A stretch of 64,000 nt of DNA from Sedimentibacter acidaminivorans (GCF_017873955.1 NZ_JAGGKS010000001.1:434001-498000); one strand, 5' to 3'. Counted from the stretch's first letter, positions 53,783 to 63,074 are shown. Made by a program: numbers and translations. The notes: a model not told the origin generated them from the sequence alone.

Positions 53783-54016
53783 TTACTCCTTCTTTGCTTG
53801 TGTTCCAAAATAAAAAGCTATAACAGTTACAAATATAGTCATAAACTGTTCTGTTGTAACTTTTCCTATAATGGATAAATGAGCATATACAGCAGTTAAC
53901 GTTAATGTAACTAAGCTTTTAACACTAAATAATCTAGCAAATCTTTGAAGTAATGTTAATTCTCTATCACTATGTATAGCTTCTGCTTCTAATAATTCTT
54001 CTTTTATTTCATTCAT
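53783..54016 (-). CDS. Phage holin
   Basis: 77 residues, two hydrophobic helices (about 32-50 and 54-72) and an Asp/Glu-rich N-terminus; typical holin with QAKKE tail. It starts where the XhlA-like gene stops (1-nt overlap) and precedes the amidase by 4 bp. It permeabilises the membrane for the endolysin. Confidence 0.8.
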   Translation of the reverse strand: MNEIKEELLEAEAIHSDRELTLLQRFARLFSVKSLVTLTLTAVYAHLSIIGKVTTEQFMTIFVTVIAFYFGTQAKKE

Positions 54017-54312
54017 TATTTATCATCCTTCCCTTTAATCTCGTCAATACGATGATGTGCTGATTTCGTAGACTCTTCAACAACCAAAACCCTATCTCTC
54101 AAATCTGTTACATCTTTATTTGTGCTTCTTTGTTCAACCTTTATATCTTCTATTCCTTTGCCGATGGTATCAAGTTTCACATTTATTGTTGCAGTCTCAT
54201 ATGCATCTTTTTTTATGTCAGTTGTATTATTTCTTTTCAAGTTATTTGCACCTGCATATATAGCAAAAAGTACAGATATTATAGATATGATTAATGTTAG
54301 CTCTATACTCAA
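54016..54312 (-). CDS. XhlA-like membrane-anchored coiled coil protein
   Basis: 98 residues: one N-terminal helix (3-20) and a coiled coil (about 40-95, GKGIEDIKVEQRSTNKDV). Resembles XhlA/haemolysin-type proteins that assist holins in phage lysis cassettes. 1-nt overlap with the holin gene. Confidence 0.65.
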   Translation of the reverse strand: MSIELTLIISIISVLFAIYAGANNLKRNNTTDIKKDAYETATINVKLDTIGKGIEDIKVEQRSTNKDVTDLRDRVLVVEESTKSAHHRIDEIKGKDDK

Positions 54313-54337
54313 TAGTTGTCCCCTCTCATAAAATATT

Positions 54338-54359
54338 ACAGGGGCTATTAACCCCTGTT
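54338..54359. terminator. Hairpin before the XhlA-like gene
   Basis: CAGGGG and CCCCTG arms with loop CTATTAA; followed on the minus strand by AATATTTT. Possible partial terminator within the late operon. Confidence 0.45.
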
Positions 54360-54366
54360 CAGACTA

Positions 54367-54597
54367 TTAACCTCTTAATTTAACTGCAGCATCTTCCATT
54401 TCTTTTATTTCTTTATCCATTAAGGCATAATCAAGATTTTCACATCCTACAAAGTCATATTTATAAGGTGTTTCAATGTTTCTGTTTTTTACGTGTGCAA
54501 TTAGCATATCCGTAGCAACACCCATGTCAACATCTTTTTCTCTGCTTATTAGAGAGATTTCTGTTTTGTATTTCTTTGCAAATTCTTTTCTGTTCAT
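54367..54597 (-). CDS. Small phage protein, unknown
   Basis: 76 residues (MNRKEFAKKYKTEISLISRE), acidic-basic mixed, with a possible helix-turn-helix at the start. GGAG precedes the ATG. Lies between fibre-associated genes and the lysis module. Not recognised. Confidence 0.6.
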   Translation of the reverse strand: MNRKEFAKKYKTEISLISREKDVDMGVATDMLIAHVKNRNIETPYKYDFVGCENLDYALMDKEIKEMEDAAVKLRG

Positions 54598-54647
54598 AAT
54601 TTTAATCTCCTTTTTAACGTCACTTGGACATTTTTTTTGTATAAGAA

Positions 54648-54671
54648 AAGGACCTCATTTCTAAGGTCCTT
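54648..54671. terminator. Hairpin downstream of the 46-residue gene
   Basis: AAGGACCT (54648-54655) pairs with AGGTCCTT (54664-54671); the U-tract on the minus strand is weak. Confidence 0.5.
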
Positions 54672-54697
54672 AGTCCGCTAAATTTTTCTTTTGTTCC

Positions 54698-54838
54698 CTA
54701 AGCTAATTTATTTCTTATTTCTGACTTTTCTTCTTCTGATAGATTAATATACATTGCTAAGATTTCTTCTAAATTTTCACCACGATTTAACTTAATCCTT
54801 ATTCCTGCTAATATAATTCTTTTTTGTATAGATGTCAT
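54698..54838 (-). CDS. 46-residue phage protein (small, coupled)
   Basis: MTSIQKRIILAGIRIKLNRG... ends RNKLA; 46 residues, helical and basic-acidic. Its ATG overlaps the stop of the previous gene as TAATG, so it is translated by coupling, strong support that it is real. Small proteins of this size follow tail-fibre genes in many Gram-positive phages. Unknown function. Confidence 0.65.
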   Translation of the reverse strand: MTSIQKRIILAGIRIKLNRGENLEEILAMYINLSEEEKSEIRNKLA

Positions 54839-55218
54839 TATATAGCACCTCTTAGCATATCTGCTTGAAGTTCAATTAGCATATTAATATTAACATTTGC
54901 CAAAACTAATTCTTCTTTTGTTGTGTTTAATTCAGTTTGTAGCAACTGATTAGCTACTTTTAGGTTTTCAATTTGTAGTAATTCATCTGTTACTGTATTT
55001 TGATATTGTATTCGTATCCACATAAAAACTTTATTAATCTTATCATACATTGGATAATTTACACTCAAAGGATTATTTAGTGTAGGTGGTTCTACATAAT
55101 CCTCAATTATAAAATAACTTAAACATGTTGGATTATTTTCTATTACTGCTTCATCTGCGATTGATAAAACTCTTACTACATTGTTATTTGATACTTCAAT
55201 ATTTATTGCTTTCCTCAT
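54838..55218 (-). CDS. Phage tail-fibre-associated protein (coiled coil)
   Basis: 126 residues from ATG 55218 (MRKAINIEVSNNNVV) with GGAGG 9 bases before. A beta-rich N-terminal half and a C-terminal coiled coil (ELLQIENLKVANQLLQTELN). It lies 19 bp after the fibre gene and may be a fibre-attached or assembly protein. Not assigned to a family. Confidence 0.65.
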   Translation of the reverse strand: MRKAINIEVSNNNVVRVLSIADEAVIENNPTCLSYFIIEDYVEPPTLNNPLSVNYPMYDKINKVFMWIRIQYQNTVTDELLQIENLKVANQLLQTELNTTKEELVLANVNINMLIELQADMLRGAI

Positions 55219-55237
55219 TTTAATTTCTTCCTCCTTG

Positions 55238-56359
55238 TTATCCAAAATTATAACAATACCAATCAATAGGAGCAGTAGCCTGTCCATTTGCACTACTTGT
55301 ATTTTCCAATGTTATTATAATTTGAGTTCTGTCTATTACTGTATATTCCATATATAAATTGTCACTGTAACTATTCGACACACTTGCTATATAATTAATC
55401 TTATTTACGCCTTTAAATTTTCCATCTACATTATCATATATCATGCTTATAGCTGGTCGAGAGTCAACTGACCACGTTCTTCTACTAACTGCTACTACTG
55501 CATCTGCTCCACCACTGGGAAGATTTAGTTGAAACGTTTTTGTACTATATCCTCCCAAACTTTGTGAAGCAATAGTTCCTGAAGTCATAGTTAAAGGCTT
55601 CAAAGTTCCAACAACACCACCTACATTAACACCACTTTTAATATTTTCTGAACTCAAATTGGCAAAACTTGCTGTTACTGTTCCTCCTGTTGTATAACCT
55701 GCAGGAATTGCTTTTGTTCCACCTTGCTTGGTTATTGTATCTGATTGAGCACCGTTATTTGGCATAGTACCTGTAATTAAAGCACCATCTACATATGCTT
55801 TCTTACCACTCAATACTTGACTTGCAACTGCATCTCCTGCTGAGGTGTCAACAATATTAGAATTGCCTGCTACACCAAATATATTAGCACCGGCTTTTAT
55901 ATTAGAAGATATTAAATCAGCATCACCTGCTATAGTTTGAATACCACTTAAATATTGACCTGCTGCTATTACTTGATTAGTTGTAGCTGGTATAATTGTT
56001 GCTGCACTTTTAATTGGTATTGTACCTTCAATTAAACCATCTTCTGTACCTATAGTTTTTCCTGACAACACGTCTGAGGCTGTTGCCGTTCCATATTCAC
56101 CTCCTTCACCCAATAATTGAAAAACCGAACCTGTATAGACTAAGTTACATATCTGCGCTGCTTTTATACTTCCGCTTGTTAATGTACTACCATTGCCTTT
56201 TACTATTGATTTCGCACCTAAACTGTTAATATTTAAAGTGCTTACACTTGTGTTTGCATTTATAAACTTAATCTTAACACTTTGTCCTTCAACCAATGTA
56301 TAACCACTAATTGTCGCAACATAAGTATTTGTTCCGTTTGCTACAGCATAGGCTGCCAA
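55238..56359 (-). CDS. Phage tail fibre protein with repeats
   Basis: 373 residues, starting at TTG 56359. Repeated motifs such as DVLSGKTIGTEDGLIEGTIP and QVLSGKKAYVDGALITGTMP, IFGVAGN, VGGVVGTL form a repetitive beta-structure typical of phage fibres. Low Cys, Gly/Ser/Thr/Ala-rich. It should form the distal part of the fibre and bind the host. Lies directly after the N-terminal fibre part. Confidence 0.8.
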   Translation of the reverse strand: MAAYAVANGTNTYVATISGYTLVEGQSVKIKFINANTSVSTLNINSLGAKSIVKGNGSTLTSGSIKAAQICNLVYTGSVFQLLGEGGEYGTATASDVLSGKTIGTEDGLIEGTIPIKSAATIIPATTNQVIAAGQYLSGIQTIAGDADLISSNIKAGANIFGVAGNSNIVDTSAGDAVASQVLSGKKAYVDGALITGTMPNNGAQSDTITKQGGTKAIPAGYTTGGTVTASFANLSSENIKSGVNVGGVVGTLKPLTMTSGTIASQSLGGYSTKTFQLNLPSGGADAVVAVSRRTWSVDSRPAISMIYDNVDGKFKGVNKINYIASVSNSYSDNLYMEYTVIDRTQIIITLENTSSANGQATAPIDWYCYNFG

Positions 56360-56363
56360 AGAG

Positions 56364-56951
56364 TTATTTTTGTTCCCTAAGTTCCTTTAAAGCTCCCTCT
56401 ACATTTTCACTTGTAAAATAGGAATCCGCATCATTTATACCTACTAGACTAGCACCTTTATTTAATTCTTTAGATGAAATATCATTAATATCTTTTTTTG
56501 TAGCAAATACAGAACTTTCATCTATTGTTGCTGTTATATTAGTTGCGTTTCCTACAACTGTTTGTATGTCAATTGTTTTTTCTATAATATCACTACCGCC
56601 TGCAGGTATGTACTCAGCTAAATCTCCTGAATTACCATAGCAATATAATATTTCACCTACATCAGGATCAGTAGCAAATAAACCAATCTCACGAAAATAA
56701 AATCCTGTTACTAAATCCTGATTGGTCATTTGAGCTCCAACTACCGCTTTGCCATCACCTAAAACTTTTAATTTGCTTATATTTAATGTTTTTATTTGAT
56801 TCTTTAATGCATTTAATTCAAGAATAGAAGTACTTCCAAGCTCACCGTCTCCTAGAGCGATACGGGTATAATTTAAATTTACACCTGTTTGTGCTTTAGA
56901 TTGTAGGATTTTTCCTCTATTAGTTAAAACTAAACCGCCAAATGCACTCAT
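56364..56951 (-). CDS. P2 gpH-like tail fibre N-terminal protein
   Basis: 195 residues from ATG 56951 (MSAFGGLVLTNRG) with GGTGG just before. N-terminal pattern GKILQSKAQTG, YTRIALGDGEL, GFYFREIGLFATDPD matches the tail-collar/DUF3751 domain that attaches the fibre to baseplate protein I. It is the connector; the next gene supplies the shaft. Confidence 0.85.
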   Translation of the reverse strand: MSAFGGLVLTNRGKILQSKAQTGVNLNYTRIALGDGELGSTSILELNALKNQIKTLNISKLKVLGDGKAVVGAQMTNQDLVTGFYFREIGLFATDPDVGEILYCYGNSGDLAEYIPAGGSDIIEKTIDIQTVVGNATNITATIDESSVFATKKDINDISSKELNKGASLVGINDADSYFTSENVEGALKELREQK

Positions 56952-56960
56952 TTTTACCAC

Positions 56961-57518
56961 CTACCTATATATTTCATAATTTCCGCCTTGAACAATTCCG
57001 CCCCAGTAAAGGTTCATTTTTTCACTTTGTAATAAAATAACTCTATCTAGTGTGGACCGTACATTTTTAACCGTATCTAGTGCCCTTATGAATTCTGCTG
57101 CTCTATCTGTAGTCACAGATTCATTGCTTGTAATTATTCTAAATCTATACGGAGTATCTTCATAATCAAACCATTCTGATACTTCGCCCTCTCCAAATAA
57201 AGTAGTTATAAGAGTCTTTACTGCTAATGGAGTACCTTTAATTTGATGCATATACACGGAATCTTTGACTAAGCTTCTTTTAGTTTCTGTATCCAATGCT
57301 AGATCATAAAAATCTACATGGAAATAATAAGCTAAATGGTCCAATAATTCATCGCTTACATCATCAACACGCGGTATTATTATTACATTATCCGCCTCAT
57401 TTGCTAAAGCTAAGAAACCTAAATCTACTGCTTTTGATGCGGCTATAATATCAGGGTCCTGCCGCAAATTTTCAGGTAAAAGCTCCAAAAGATTAACATC
57501 ATGTATTGTTCTACTCAT
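56961..57518 (-). CDS. P2 gpI-like baseplate protein
   Basis: 185 residues; NLLELLPENLRQDPDIIAASKAVD and LLDHLAYYFHVDFYD match phage tail protein I. Connects the baseplate wedge to the fibre. Overlaps gpJ by 8 bp. Confidence 0.87.
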   Translation of the reverse strand: MSRTIHDVNLLELLPENLRQDPDIIAASKAVDLGFLALANEADNVIIIPRVDDVSDELLDHLAYYFHVDFYDLALDTETKRSLVKDSVYMHQIKGTPLAVKTLITTLFGEGEVSEWFDYEDTPYRFRIITSNESVTTDRAAEFIRALDTVKNVRSTLDRVILLQSEKMNLYWGGIVQGGNYEIYR

Positions 57519-58653
57519 CTTCTAATCCTCCATATGTAACTGTTTTTAAATTCAAAACTGCCACAGATGAAGAGCTTATCGCAGTATATATGGGAGACAC
57601 TATATCAACTCTTTTCGCTCCTGCTAATTGTATATTAGTAATAAGCTTTGAGGGATTTATATCTCTTCCAGTTCTAGAACGCTGCCATATTTCATAATCC
57701 AATATAGCTTGTTCAATTTTTGATTTTATTAAGGTTTCTTGTGAGGTATTATCGCTTGAAATGTAATAAGTCAACTCAATATCATAATCTACTATATCTG
57801 GCGCCGATACTTGAACCTTATCAGTAAGAGGTCGTCTTTCATCAGCGCTTAAATACGCTTTAACACCATCAATAAATGACACGTCAGGTAATTCGCCATC
57901 TTGTAGTAATATTCTGATATCAACAACCCCATCAGATGGCGAAGTGATTTTTACATCATTTACGAGAGAACTATATTGTCTTGCAAAATATTCATAGGCC
58001 CCACTTGGTCCGCCTACTGAAAACCCTTCAGGTGCCATATGAATTCTTTCACGATAATTTTCATCATCTTCCTCATCAGCTCCACCTTGACTTGTTTCCG
58101 TATTCTCTACTGCTGATATCCACGGTAATGGGTCCACTAAAATATTTATTTGGCCAGGTGTAAAATCATTGCCTATCTTGCCCTTTGTCAGGCATGTTGT
58201 ATCTACTATAATCTCTTGTGTTCCTGACATTACAGTTGTGTCTGTATTAGTAGCAAAATACAATTCTCCTCCAGGAGAAATTCTTGTCCCTACTGGTATT
58301 AATGAATTGATTGGTCTTGCTTGACTTAATATAAATTTTATTTTTACTTTGGCTGCTACAGGTTGCAATCTATATGTACGACTGAATGCCGCAAGATTAT
58401 CCAGATTAGAATCTCTTGAATACTTTAATAAATTCTGTTTTGCAGCATCATCAATTAGAACTCTAAGTTGAAATTCTCTCAATGCTTGAGAATACAAAAA
58501 TATTCTAACAGGATCACCTGGATATAATTTTTTTATAACTCCGGTAGACTCATAATAGGCCTGTTCATATCCTGAAATCATATCATTTAAAATTGTATTT
58601 ATATCAATTTGAGCGAAGCTTACTTCCGGTAAATCATTCAATGTTATCGGCAT
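57511..58653 (-). CDS. P2 gpJ-like baseplate wedge protein
   Basis: 380 residues. LPEVSFAQIDINTILNDMI and GYEQAYYESTGVIKKLYPGDP at the N-terminus, GGADEEDDENYRERIH with the conserved ENYRER, and GPSGAYEYFARQ are baseplate J signatures. It assembles with W and I at the tail tip. GGTGGTG precedes the ATG; overlaps W by 20 bp. Confidence 0.93.
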   Translation of the reverse strand: MPITLNDLPEVSFAQIDINTILNDMISGYEQAYYESTGVIKKLYPGDPVRIFLYSQALREFQLRVLIDDAAKQNLLKYSRDSNLDNLAAFSRTYRLQPVAAKVKIKFILSQARPINSLIPVGTRISPGGELYFATNTDTTVMSGTQEIIVDTTCLTKGKIGNDFTPGQINILVDPLPWISAVENTETSQGGADEEDDENYRERIHMAPEGFSVGGPSGAYEYFARQYSSLVNDVKITSPSDGVVDIRILLQDGELPDVSFIDGVKAYLSADERRPLTDKVQVSAPDIVDYDIELTYYISSDNTSQETLIKSKIEQAILDYEIWQRSRTGRDINPSKLITNIQLAGAKRVDIVSPIYTAISSSSVAVLNLKTVTYGGLEDE

Positions 58654-58951
58654 TTTCTATCACCACCTTTGGAATAAGAGTCCCATTTTCTTCGTTTGGT
58701 ACGAAGAAAACTTCTTTAACTTTGACTCTAGGTTCATATTTTTTCGTTTTTTCAATATATTCAATCAATAACTTTCCTTGTGTTATAGGTAAGGAATAAT
58801 CTAAAATGCTAAAATCAATTCCAAAATTTCTGTCAAAAGGAACTGTTCCAACTGGAGTAGTGTAAATGATTCTTAAATTTTGATATATTTCATCATAATT
58901 TTGTACTCCAAAATCAATTTTATCAATACTTACACTGTTTAAATCAATCAT
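58634..58951 (-). CDS. P2 gpW/T4 gp25-like baseplate protein
   Basis: 105 residues with IRIIYTTPVGTVPFDRNFG-like LRIIYTTPVGTVPFDRNFG and GKLLIEYIEKTKKYEPRVKV, the gp25 family signature (TxxGExxxxxxFG and EPR). Baseplate wedge component that contacts the sheath. Confidence 0.92.
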   Translation of the reverse strand: MIDLNSVSIDKIDFGVQNYDEIYQNLRIIYTTPVGTVPFDRNFGIDFSILDYSLPITQGKLLIEYIEKTKKYEPRVKVKEVFFVPNEENGTLIPKVVIENADNIE

Positions 58952-59350
58952 CTAAAGCACCTCCACATACTCTTCAAGCTCGATATCAACATCACTACTG
59001 AATACTTCGCCTTTATTTAGAATAGTATTCCACATTTGAGATACGGAAAGCACTTTCCATTTATCCATTCCTAAAGCCTTGTTTCCAATTACAAGGGTTT
59101 CTACTGTTCCTGCTCTACATTTTATAAGCCATCTATCCATTTCCTCTTGAGGTTTAATTCCGTATTGACCACTTAGATGTATTGTAAATGATATAGTATC
59201 TAAATTAGCTCCTAAAAACTCAGATGCTGGTTTTTTTCCAATGACTTCATGAGTCGCCCATCTACTAGAAATGTTTCGCTTGAAATTATTAAAATTCAAA
59301 ATTCTTTTATCGCTAGTTTCAAATACTATATCTCCATAAAATCCAATCAT
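58952..59350 (-). CDS. P2 gpU-like tail protein
   Basis: 132 residues from ATG 59350 with AGGTG 6 bases before. RWATHEVIGKKPASEFLG and LDTISFTIHLSGQYG are gpU signatures. Tail terminator/tube protein. In P2 gpU precedes gpX-gpD; here it lies between V and W, a different order. Confidence 0.85.
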   Translation of the reverse strand: MIGFYGDIVFETSDKRILNFNNFKRNISSRWATHEVIGKKPASEFLGANLDTISFTIHLSGQYGIKPQEEMDRWLIKCRAGTVETLVIGNKALGMDKWKVLSVSQMWNTILNKGEVFSSDVDIELEEYVEVL

Positions 59351-59359
59351 TATTATCAC

Positions 59360-59617
59360 CTAGCTTTCTATTATAAAACTACCAAGACAAAATCCTTGTT
59401 CTATTCCATTTCCTAAAAAAATGCATACTACCTGATCTCCTATCTTTGGTATATAGTATCCTGGATTTAATATTGGTAAGTAATTAGATACTATATTATC
59501 TTTGTCAGGAAAAGTAACTTTTACAGAGCTTTTATTGAAATTTATTGAGCTTACTTGTCCTACCTTTATAATATTTTTAACAAGTTTTAGAGCTTCTTTA
59601 TTATTATTATCAACCAT
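59360..59617 (-). CDS. P2 gpV-like spike/baseplate assembly protein (small)
   Basis: 85 residues, an OB-fold pattern (VKVTFPDKDNIVSNYLPIL, IGDQVVCIFLGNGIEQGFCLG). It is much shorter than P2 gpV (211) and lacks the spike helix, so it may need a separate tip. Overlaps gpD by TAATG. Confidence 0.75.
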   Translation of the reverse strand: MVDNNNKEALKLVKNIIKVGQVSSINFNKSSVKVTFPDKDNIVSNYLPILNPGYYIPKIGDQVVCIFLGNGIEQGFCLGSFIIES

Positions 59618-60642
59618 TAATATCCCTCCAAAACTTTCCTAGCTTCTATAGAAGTTGTAAATCCCGATCCTATACTATGAGTAGCCTTTTCTATTATATA
59701 TTTACCACTAAACTTTCCAAAGTCCTCTAAATTAATTGTTACGCCACCTAGCAATTCTACGTTGCCAACGAAAGTTAATGAAGCAATATTCTCTGCTTTG
59801 TTTAATCTTCTTATTGTTTTTTGTGCCAATCTTCTTGCTTCAGATATATTGTCTACTTTTCTATTAAGTTCATAAATTTTACTGTTTTCATTTAATTCAC
59901 TAATTAGATGCAGATACTCAATAACACTTCCCAGTTCACAATTATAATATTTTAGTCTAACACCTGCATAATTTGTATTTACAAGTCTACTTTTAAAATT
60001 GTATGAAAGAACATTACTATTTGATTCTTTATACGTTGCTACTACTTCCCTACTTTCAAAATCTCTTTCATCAAAAATAACAATCTTAGAATCAGTTACT
60101 TTCATTGACAAGCCTTCTTCGCTACATAGAGATAACAAAAAAGAAGAATCAGGCGTTTCAGATTGTTCCTTACTTTGATATATTGGATTATTCTCTCCTA
60201 TATATTGTAATTGCAATCCAGCTTTATTTGATATATCATTTGCAATATCTTTTAAAGTTATATTTCTCCATACTTTGCTATAATCTACATCAGTGAAATT
60301 TTTATTAATTGGAGATGATACAGCGTTTATTGTAAATACACTTGGTCTACCGCTATATTCTGGCTCATCTATAAAAAAACTACCACATTGAAGTAGTTGT
60401 TTATCTCCATTTTTTCTCCAATTTACAGTTTTTATAGTTGTATCTATTAAATCTCCTTTTTCAGGAAACCAATCTTTTAACCAAATGTGCTTTTCGTCTT
60501 TAAGCGTTAGGCTAACACTATCACTTTCATTTGAAATATTATCAGTGTATTCAAAACTAACTAAGTCTTTTGCTATATCATCAGTTATATTTACACCTTG
60601 ATACATAACACTTACCATCGCTTTTCTACTGTCCATTAACAT
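59617..60642 (-). CDS. P2 gpD-like late control/tail hub protein
   Basis: 341 residues with VSFEYTDNISNESDSVSLTL, WFPEKGDLI, SFFIDEPEYSGRPSVFTI, and HSIGSGFTTSIEARKV: the phage late control D/hub family. It forms the tail hub at the baseplate centre. Overlaps gpX by TAATG; ATG at 60636 is an alternative start. Confidence 0.9.
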   Translation of the reverse strand: MLMDSRKAMVSVMYQGVNITDDIAKDLVSFEYTDNISNESDSVSLTLKDEKHIWLKDWFPEKGDLIDTTIKTVNWRKNGDKQLLQCGSFFIDEPEYSGRPSVFTINAVSSPINKNFTDVDYSKVWRNITLKDIANDISNKAGLQLQYIGENNPIYQSKEQSETPDSSFLLSLCSEEGLSMKVTDSKIVIFDERDFESREVVATYKESNSNVLSYNFKSRLVNTNYAGVRLKYYNCELGSVIEYLHLISELNENSKIYELNRKVDNISEARRLAQKTIRRLNKAENIASLTFVGNVELLGGVTINLEDFGKFSGKYIIEKATHSIGSGFTTSIEARKVLEGY

Positions 60643-60851
60643 TAATCACCTCTTTTCCAAGGTGGTAGTTTTATATTAGTGCTAGATATTCCCGATATGT
60701 CAGGAATATCTAGTTTAATGCCTTCACTGAAAATAATAATGTTAGCATAATCTATATTAGCTTTGATAATGTCTAATGCCTGTCTTTCGTTTCCATATTG
60801 TTTATATGCTATACTATCAAATGTGTCGCCTGATACTGTTTTATATTCGAT
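60642..60851 (-). CDS. P2 gpX-like LysM tail protein with non-AUG start
   Basis: 69 residues, reading EYKTVSGDTFDSIAYKQYG, the LysM-like tail protein X signature, and IIIFSEGIKLDIPDI. No ATG, GTG or TTG is available. The frame opens right after an AGGGGGT ribosome site with ATC (60851-60849) or ATT (60854-60852), so initiation at a rare codon is implied. Ends TAATG into gpD. Confidence 0.85.
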   Translation of the reverse strand: MEYKTVSGDTFDSIAYKQYGNERQALDIIKANIDYANIIIFSEGIKLDIPDISGISSTNIKLPPWKRGD

Positions 60852-60862
60852 AATTACACCCC

Positions 60863-62611
60863 CTAAAAAGAAAGTCTAACTTTATCACTTTCATATTTTT
60901 TCATCCATCTCTTAAATTCTTCATATCCTTTTCTTGATATTTCTTCTATTTCTTTTTTTGATACCCCTTCAGGTATAATATATTGAGGACTATATACTAC
61001 TTGAATTTTTTGTTCATCATTTCGATTGTTATTTACTATTGAATTGCTTTCGCCAGTCTCACCTATAAAAGATTTTAATTTTGATATAGGTAATACAGCT
61101 TCATTCTCAGCACCTTCTCCAATCATTGCTAAAGTTGGTCCAGTAGCAATTCCTCCATTTTCTAACATTGGAATCCTTGGAAGATTTACAGTTGGAATCT
61201 TTGGTATGCCAAATTCCCCTCCTCCTAACCATTTAGGGAGGGATATACTAGGAATCTTATTTACAGCCCCACCTACAGCATTAATCATATTTTCATATGC
61301 TGTAATTATCCCATTGGCAAATCCAATTATTGTATTTGCTGGACCTCTAATAACTCCTACTATAGAATCCCATACTGCTCCTGCTTTTTCCTTCACCGTA
61401 TCCCAATTTTTATATAAAAGAATACCTGCAGCTATTAAAGCCATAATACCAGCTATTACCCAAGTCATAGGGTTAGCTAGCATAGCACCATTTAAACCCA
61501 ACATAGACAATTTAGCAGCTAAATTAGCTGCTTGAAACAACTTCATGAACCCGGTTACAGTTTGTACTATAGACATTGCAAGCATAGCTGATTTTACAAT
61601 TAATATAGCGCCACCTAAACCAATTAATACAGGTTTAATTTTAGGCCAATTATCTTTTATTAGATTATAAAAGTCTAATCCTTTCTGTGCTAACCCTGAA
61701 ATTGTATCACGAATTTTAATTATAAGAGGTTGATTTTCTTGAATAACACTTTTTATTGAATTAAAAGCTTTTAAACCATTTTCTCCTAACCATCTAAATA
61801 CATTTCCTGCTACCGTCATAGCTGTTGAAATTTTTTCATTTAACATAGGTAGCTTTTCAATTCCATAATTTAAAAATTTTTGTAATCCAGGAAGTGCCTT
61901 TGAAGCAATAGTATTGAATAATCCTCCCATTGCTCTTTTAGCTTGATCTGTTGTATCTGTCCATAATACTGCAGCATCTACTGCCTCATCACCGAGAACA
62001 AGTCCTAAATCATGTGCTTGCTTTTTCATCGCTTCAACTGAATCGGCGCCAGCATTTAAAAGTGGGGCAAGCTCAGCGCCACTTTTACCTAGTAAGTCAT
62101 TCGCTATTGCCGCTCTTTTGGTAGTATCTTCTACTCCTTGCAATGCAATAACAGTTTTTTCGAATATTTGCTCTTGCGTTAACCCTGCCATATCTTCATA
62201 ACTCAAACCTAATTGACTAAATGCATCTGTAGCAACTTTGCCGCCTTTGCTAAGATCATCAACCTGATTGGTTAATGTCTTCATACCTGCTCCCATACTG
62301 TCAATAGATGTTCCGTTTTGCGAGAGAATAAAATCCCATTCCTGAAAGCTTTTTCTGGACATTCCTAGTTTTTGGCTTAGTTTATCGATGTGGTCTCCTG
62401 TTTCAGCAAATTTATTTGCCATTAATACTGCCGAACCGACAGTAGCCGTCGCTGCAGCTGCAATTCCAACAGCAAGTTTTGCTCCTGCTTTTATAGTGTT
62501 TTTTATATTGCTTTGCATATTACTCAATTGCTTACTAGCATTTCCAAATGATTTTTTAACAGATGGGTCCATTTTTGCGCCTAATTGAAAAGCTATGTCA
62601 AAATTTTTCAT
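60863..62611 (-). CDS. Phage tail tape measure protein
   Basis: 582 residues. Hydrophobic helices (about 42-64, 330-350, 380-405) in a long alpha-helical protein with VGSAVLMANKFAETGDHIDKLSQKLGMS and DTTKRAAIANDLLGKSGAELAPL, typical of TP901-type tape measures. At about 0.15 nm per residue it predicts a tail near 85-90 nm (inference). Its ATG overlaps the stop of the frameshifted chaperone extension (AAATGAAA). Confidence 0.92.
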   Translation of the reverse strand: MKNFDIAFQLGAKMDPSVKKSFGNASKQLSNMQSNIKNTIKAGAKLAVGIAAAATATVGSAVLMANKFAETGDHIDKLSQKLGMSRKSFQEWDFILSQNGTSIDSMGAGMKTLTNQVDDLSKGGKVATDAFSQLGLSYEDMAGLTQEQIFEKTVIALQGVEDTTKRAAIANDLLGKSGAELAPLLNAGADSVEAMKKQAHDLGLVLGDEAVDAAVLWTDTTDQAKRAMGGLFNTIASKALPGLQKFLNYGIEKLPMLNEKISTAMTVAGNVFRWLGENGLKAFNSIKSVIQENQPLIIKIRDTISGLAQKGLDFYNLIKDNWPKIKPVLIGLGGAILIVKSAMLAMSIVQTVTGFMKLFQAANLAAKLSMLGLNGAMLANPMTWVIAGIMALIAAGILLYKNWDTVKEKAGAVWDSIVGVIRGPANTIIGFANGIITAYENMINAVGGAVNKIPSISLPKWLGGGEFGIPKIPTVNLPRIPMLENGGIATGPTLAMIGEGAENEAVLPISKLKSFIGETGESNSIVNNNRNDEQKIQVVYSPQYIIPEGVSKKEIEEISRKGYEEFKRWMKKYESDKVRLSF

Positions 62612-63074
62612 TTTTTATTTATCACCTGCCTAATTTCCTCAGCTACTTCAATAAGTTCAAAGATACCTAGGTCTAAATAATGTTCCATACTTGTGTAAGT
62701 AGAAATAGAAAGACGAATACATACTTTTCTTAGTAATCGTCTGTTTATTTCTTTTAATATTTTTTGACCATCACATTTTATTAGACCTCGGTATTTAAAA
62801 AACCCATGACTAAATTTTTCACCTTTAGTCCTTCTCTTATAGGCAAACTTTCAAAAAATTCTACCGGCAATTTAGCCACCTTAGAAGCAATAATGCACGA
62901 ATAACCTGTCGTCATTTCATTCATAAGAGCTATTTGCCCGGAACTATTAAATATTTTATCTGCCTCAATTAAATCCCTAGTAGTTAGGTTTTCTATATTG
63001 GATAAATCTACTTCTTTATATTCACTACCTTCGAAATTATAAGGCTTTTTAAATGTAATTTTCATGTTACTCAT
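62608..63074 (-). CDS. Tail assembly chaperone, with -1 programmed frameshift product
   Basis: The unshifted protein (63074-62781, 97 residues) matches the P2 gpE family (NLTTRDLIEADKIF, ELTTGYS-like MTTGYSCIIASKVAKL). A canonical slippery heptamer T TTT TTA lies in frame at 62802-62796, four codons before the zero-frame stop. Slipping -1 opens a 62-codon extension (KYRGLIKCDGQKILKEINRR...) that runs to TGA at 62610-62608, overlapping the tape-measure ATG. The about 155-residue product is the equivalent of P2 gpE' . This dual product is known to be needed to load the tape measure. Confidence 0.92.

Noticed and set aside
61026-61535. 169-codon plus-strand frame
   Set aside because: Antisense to the tape measure gene; codon bias artefact.
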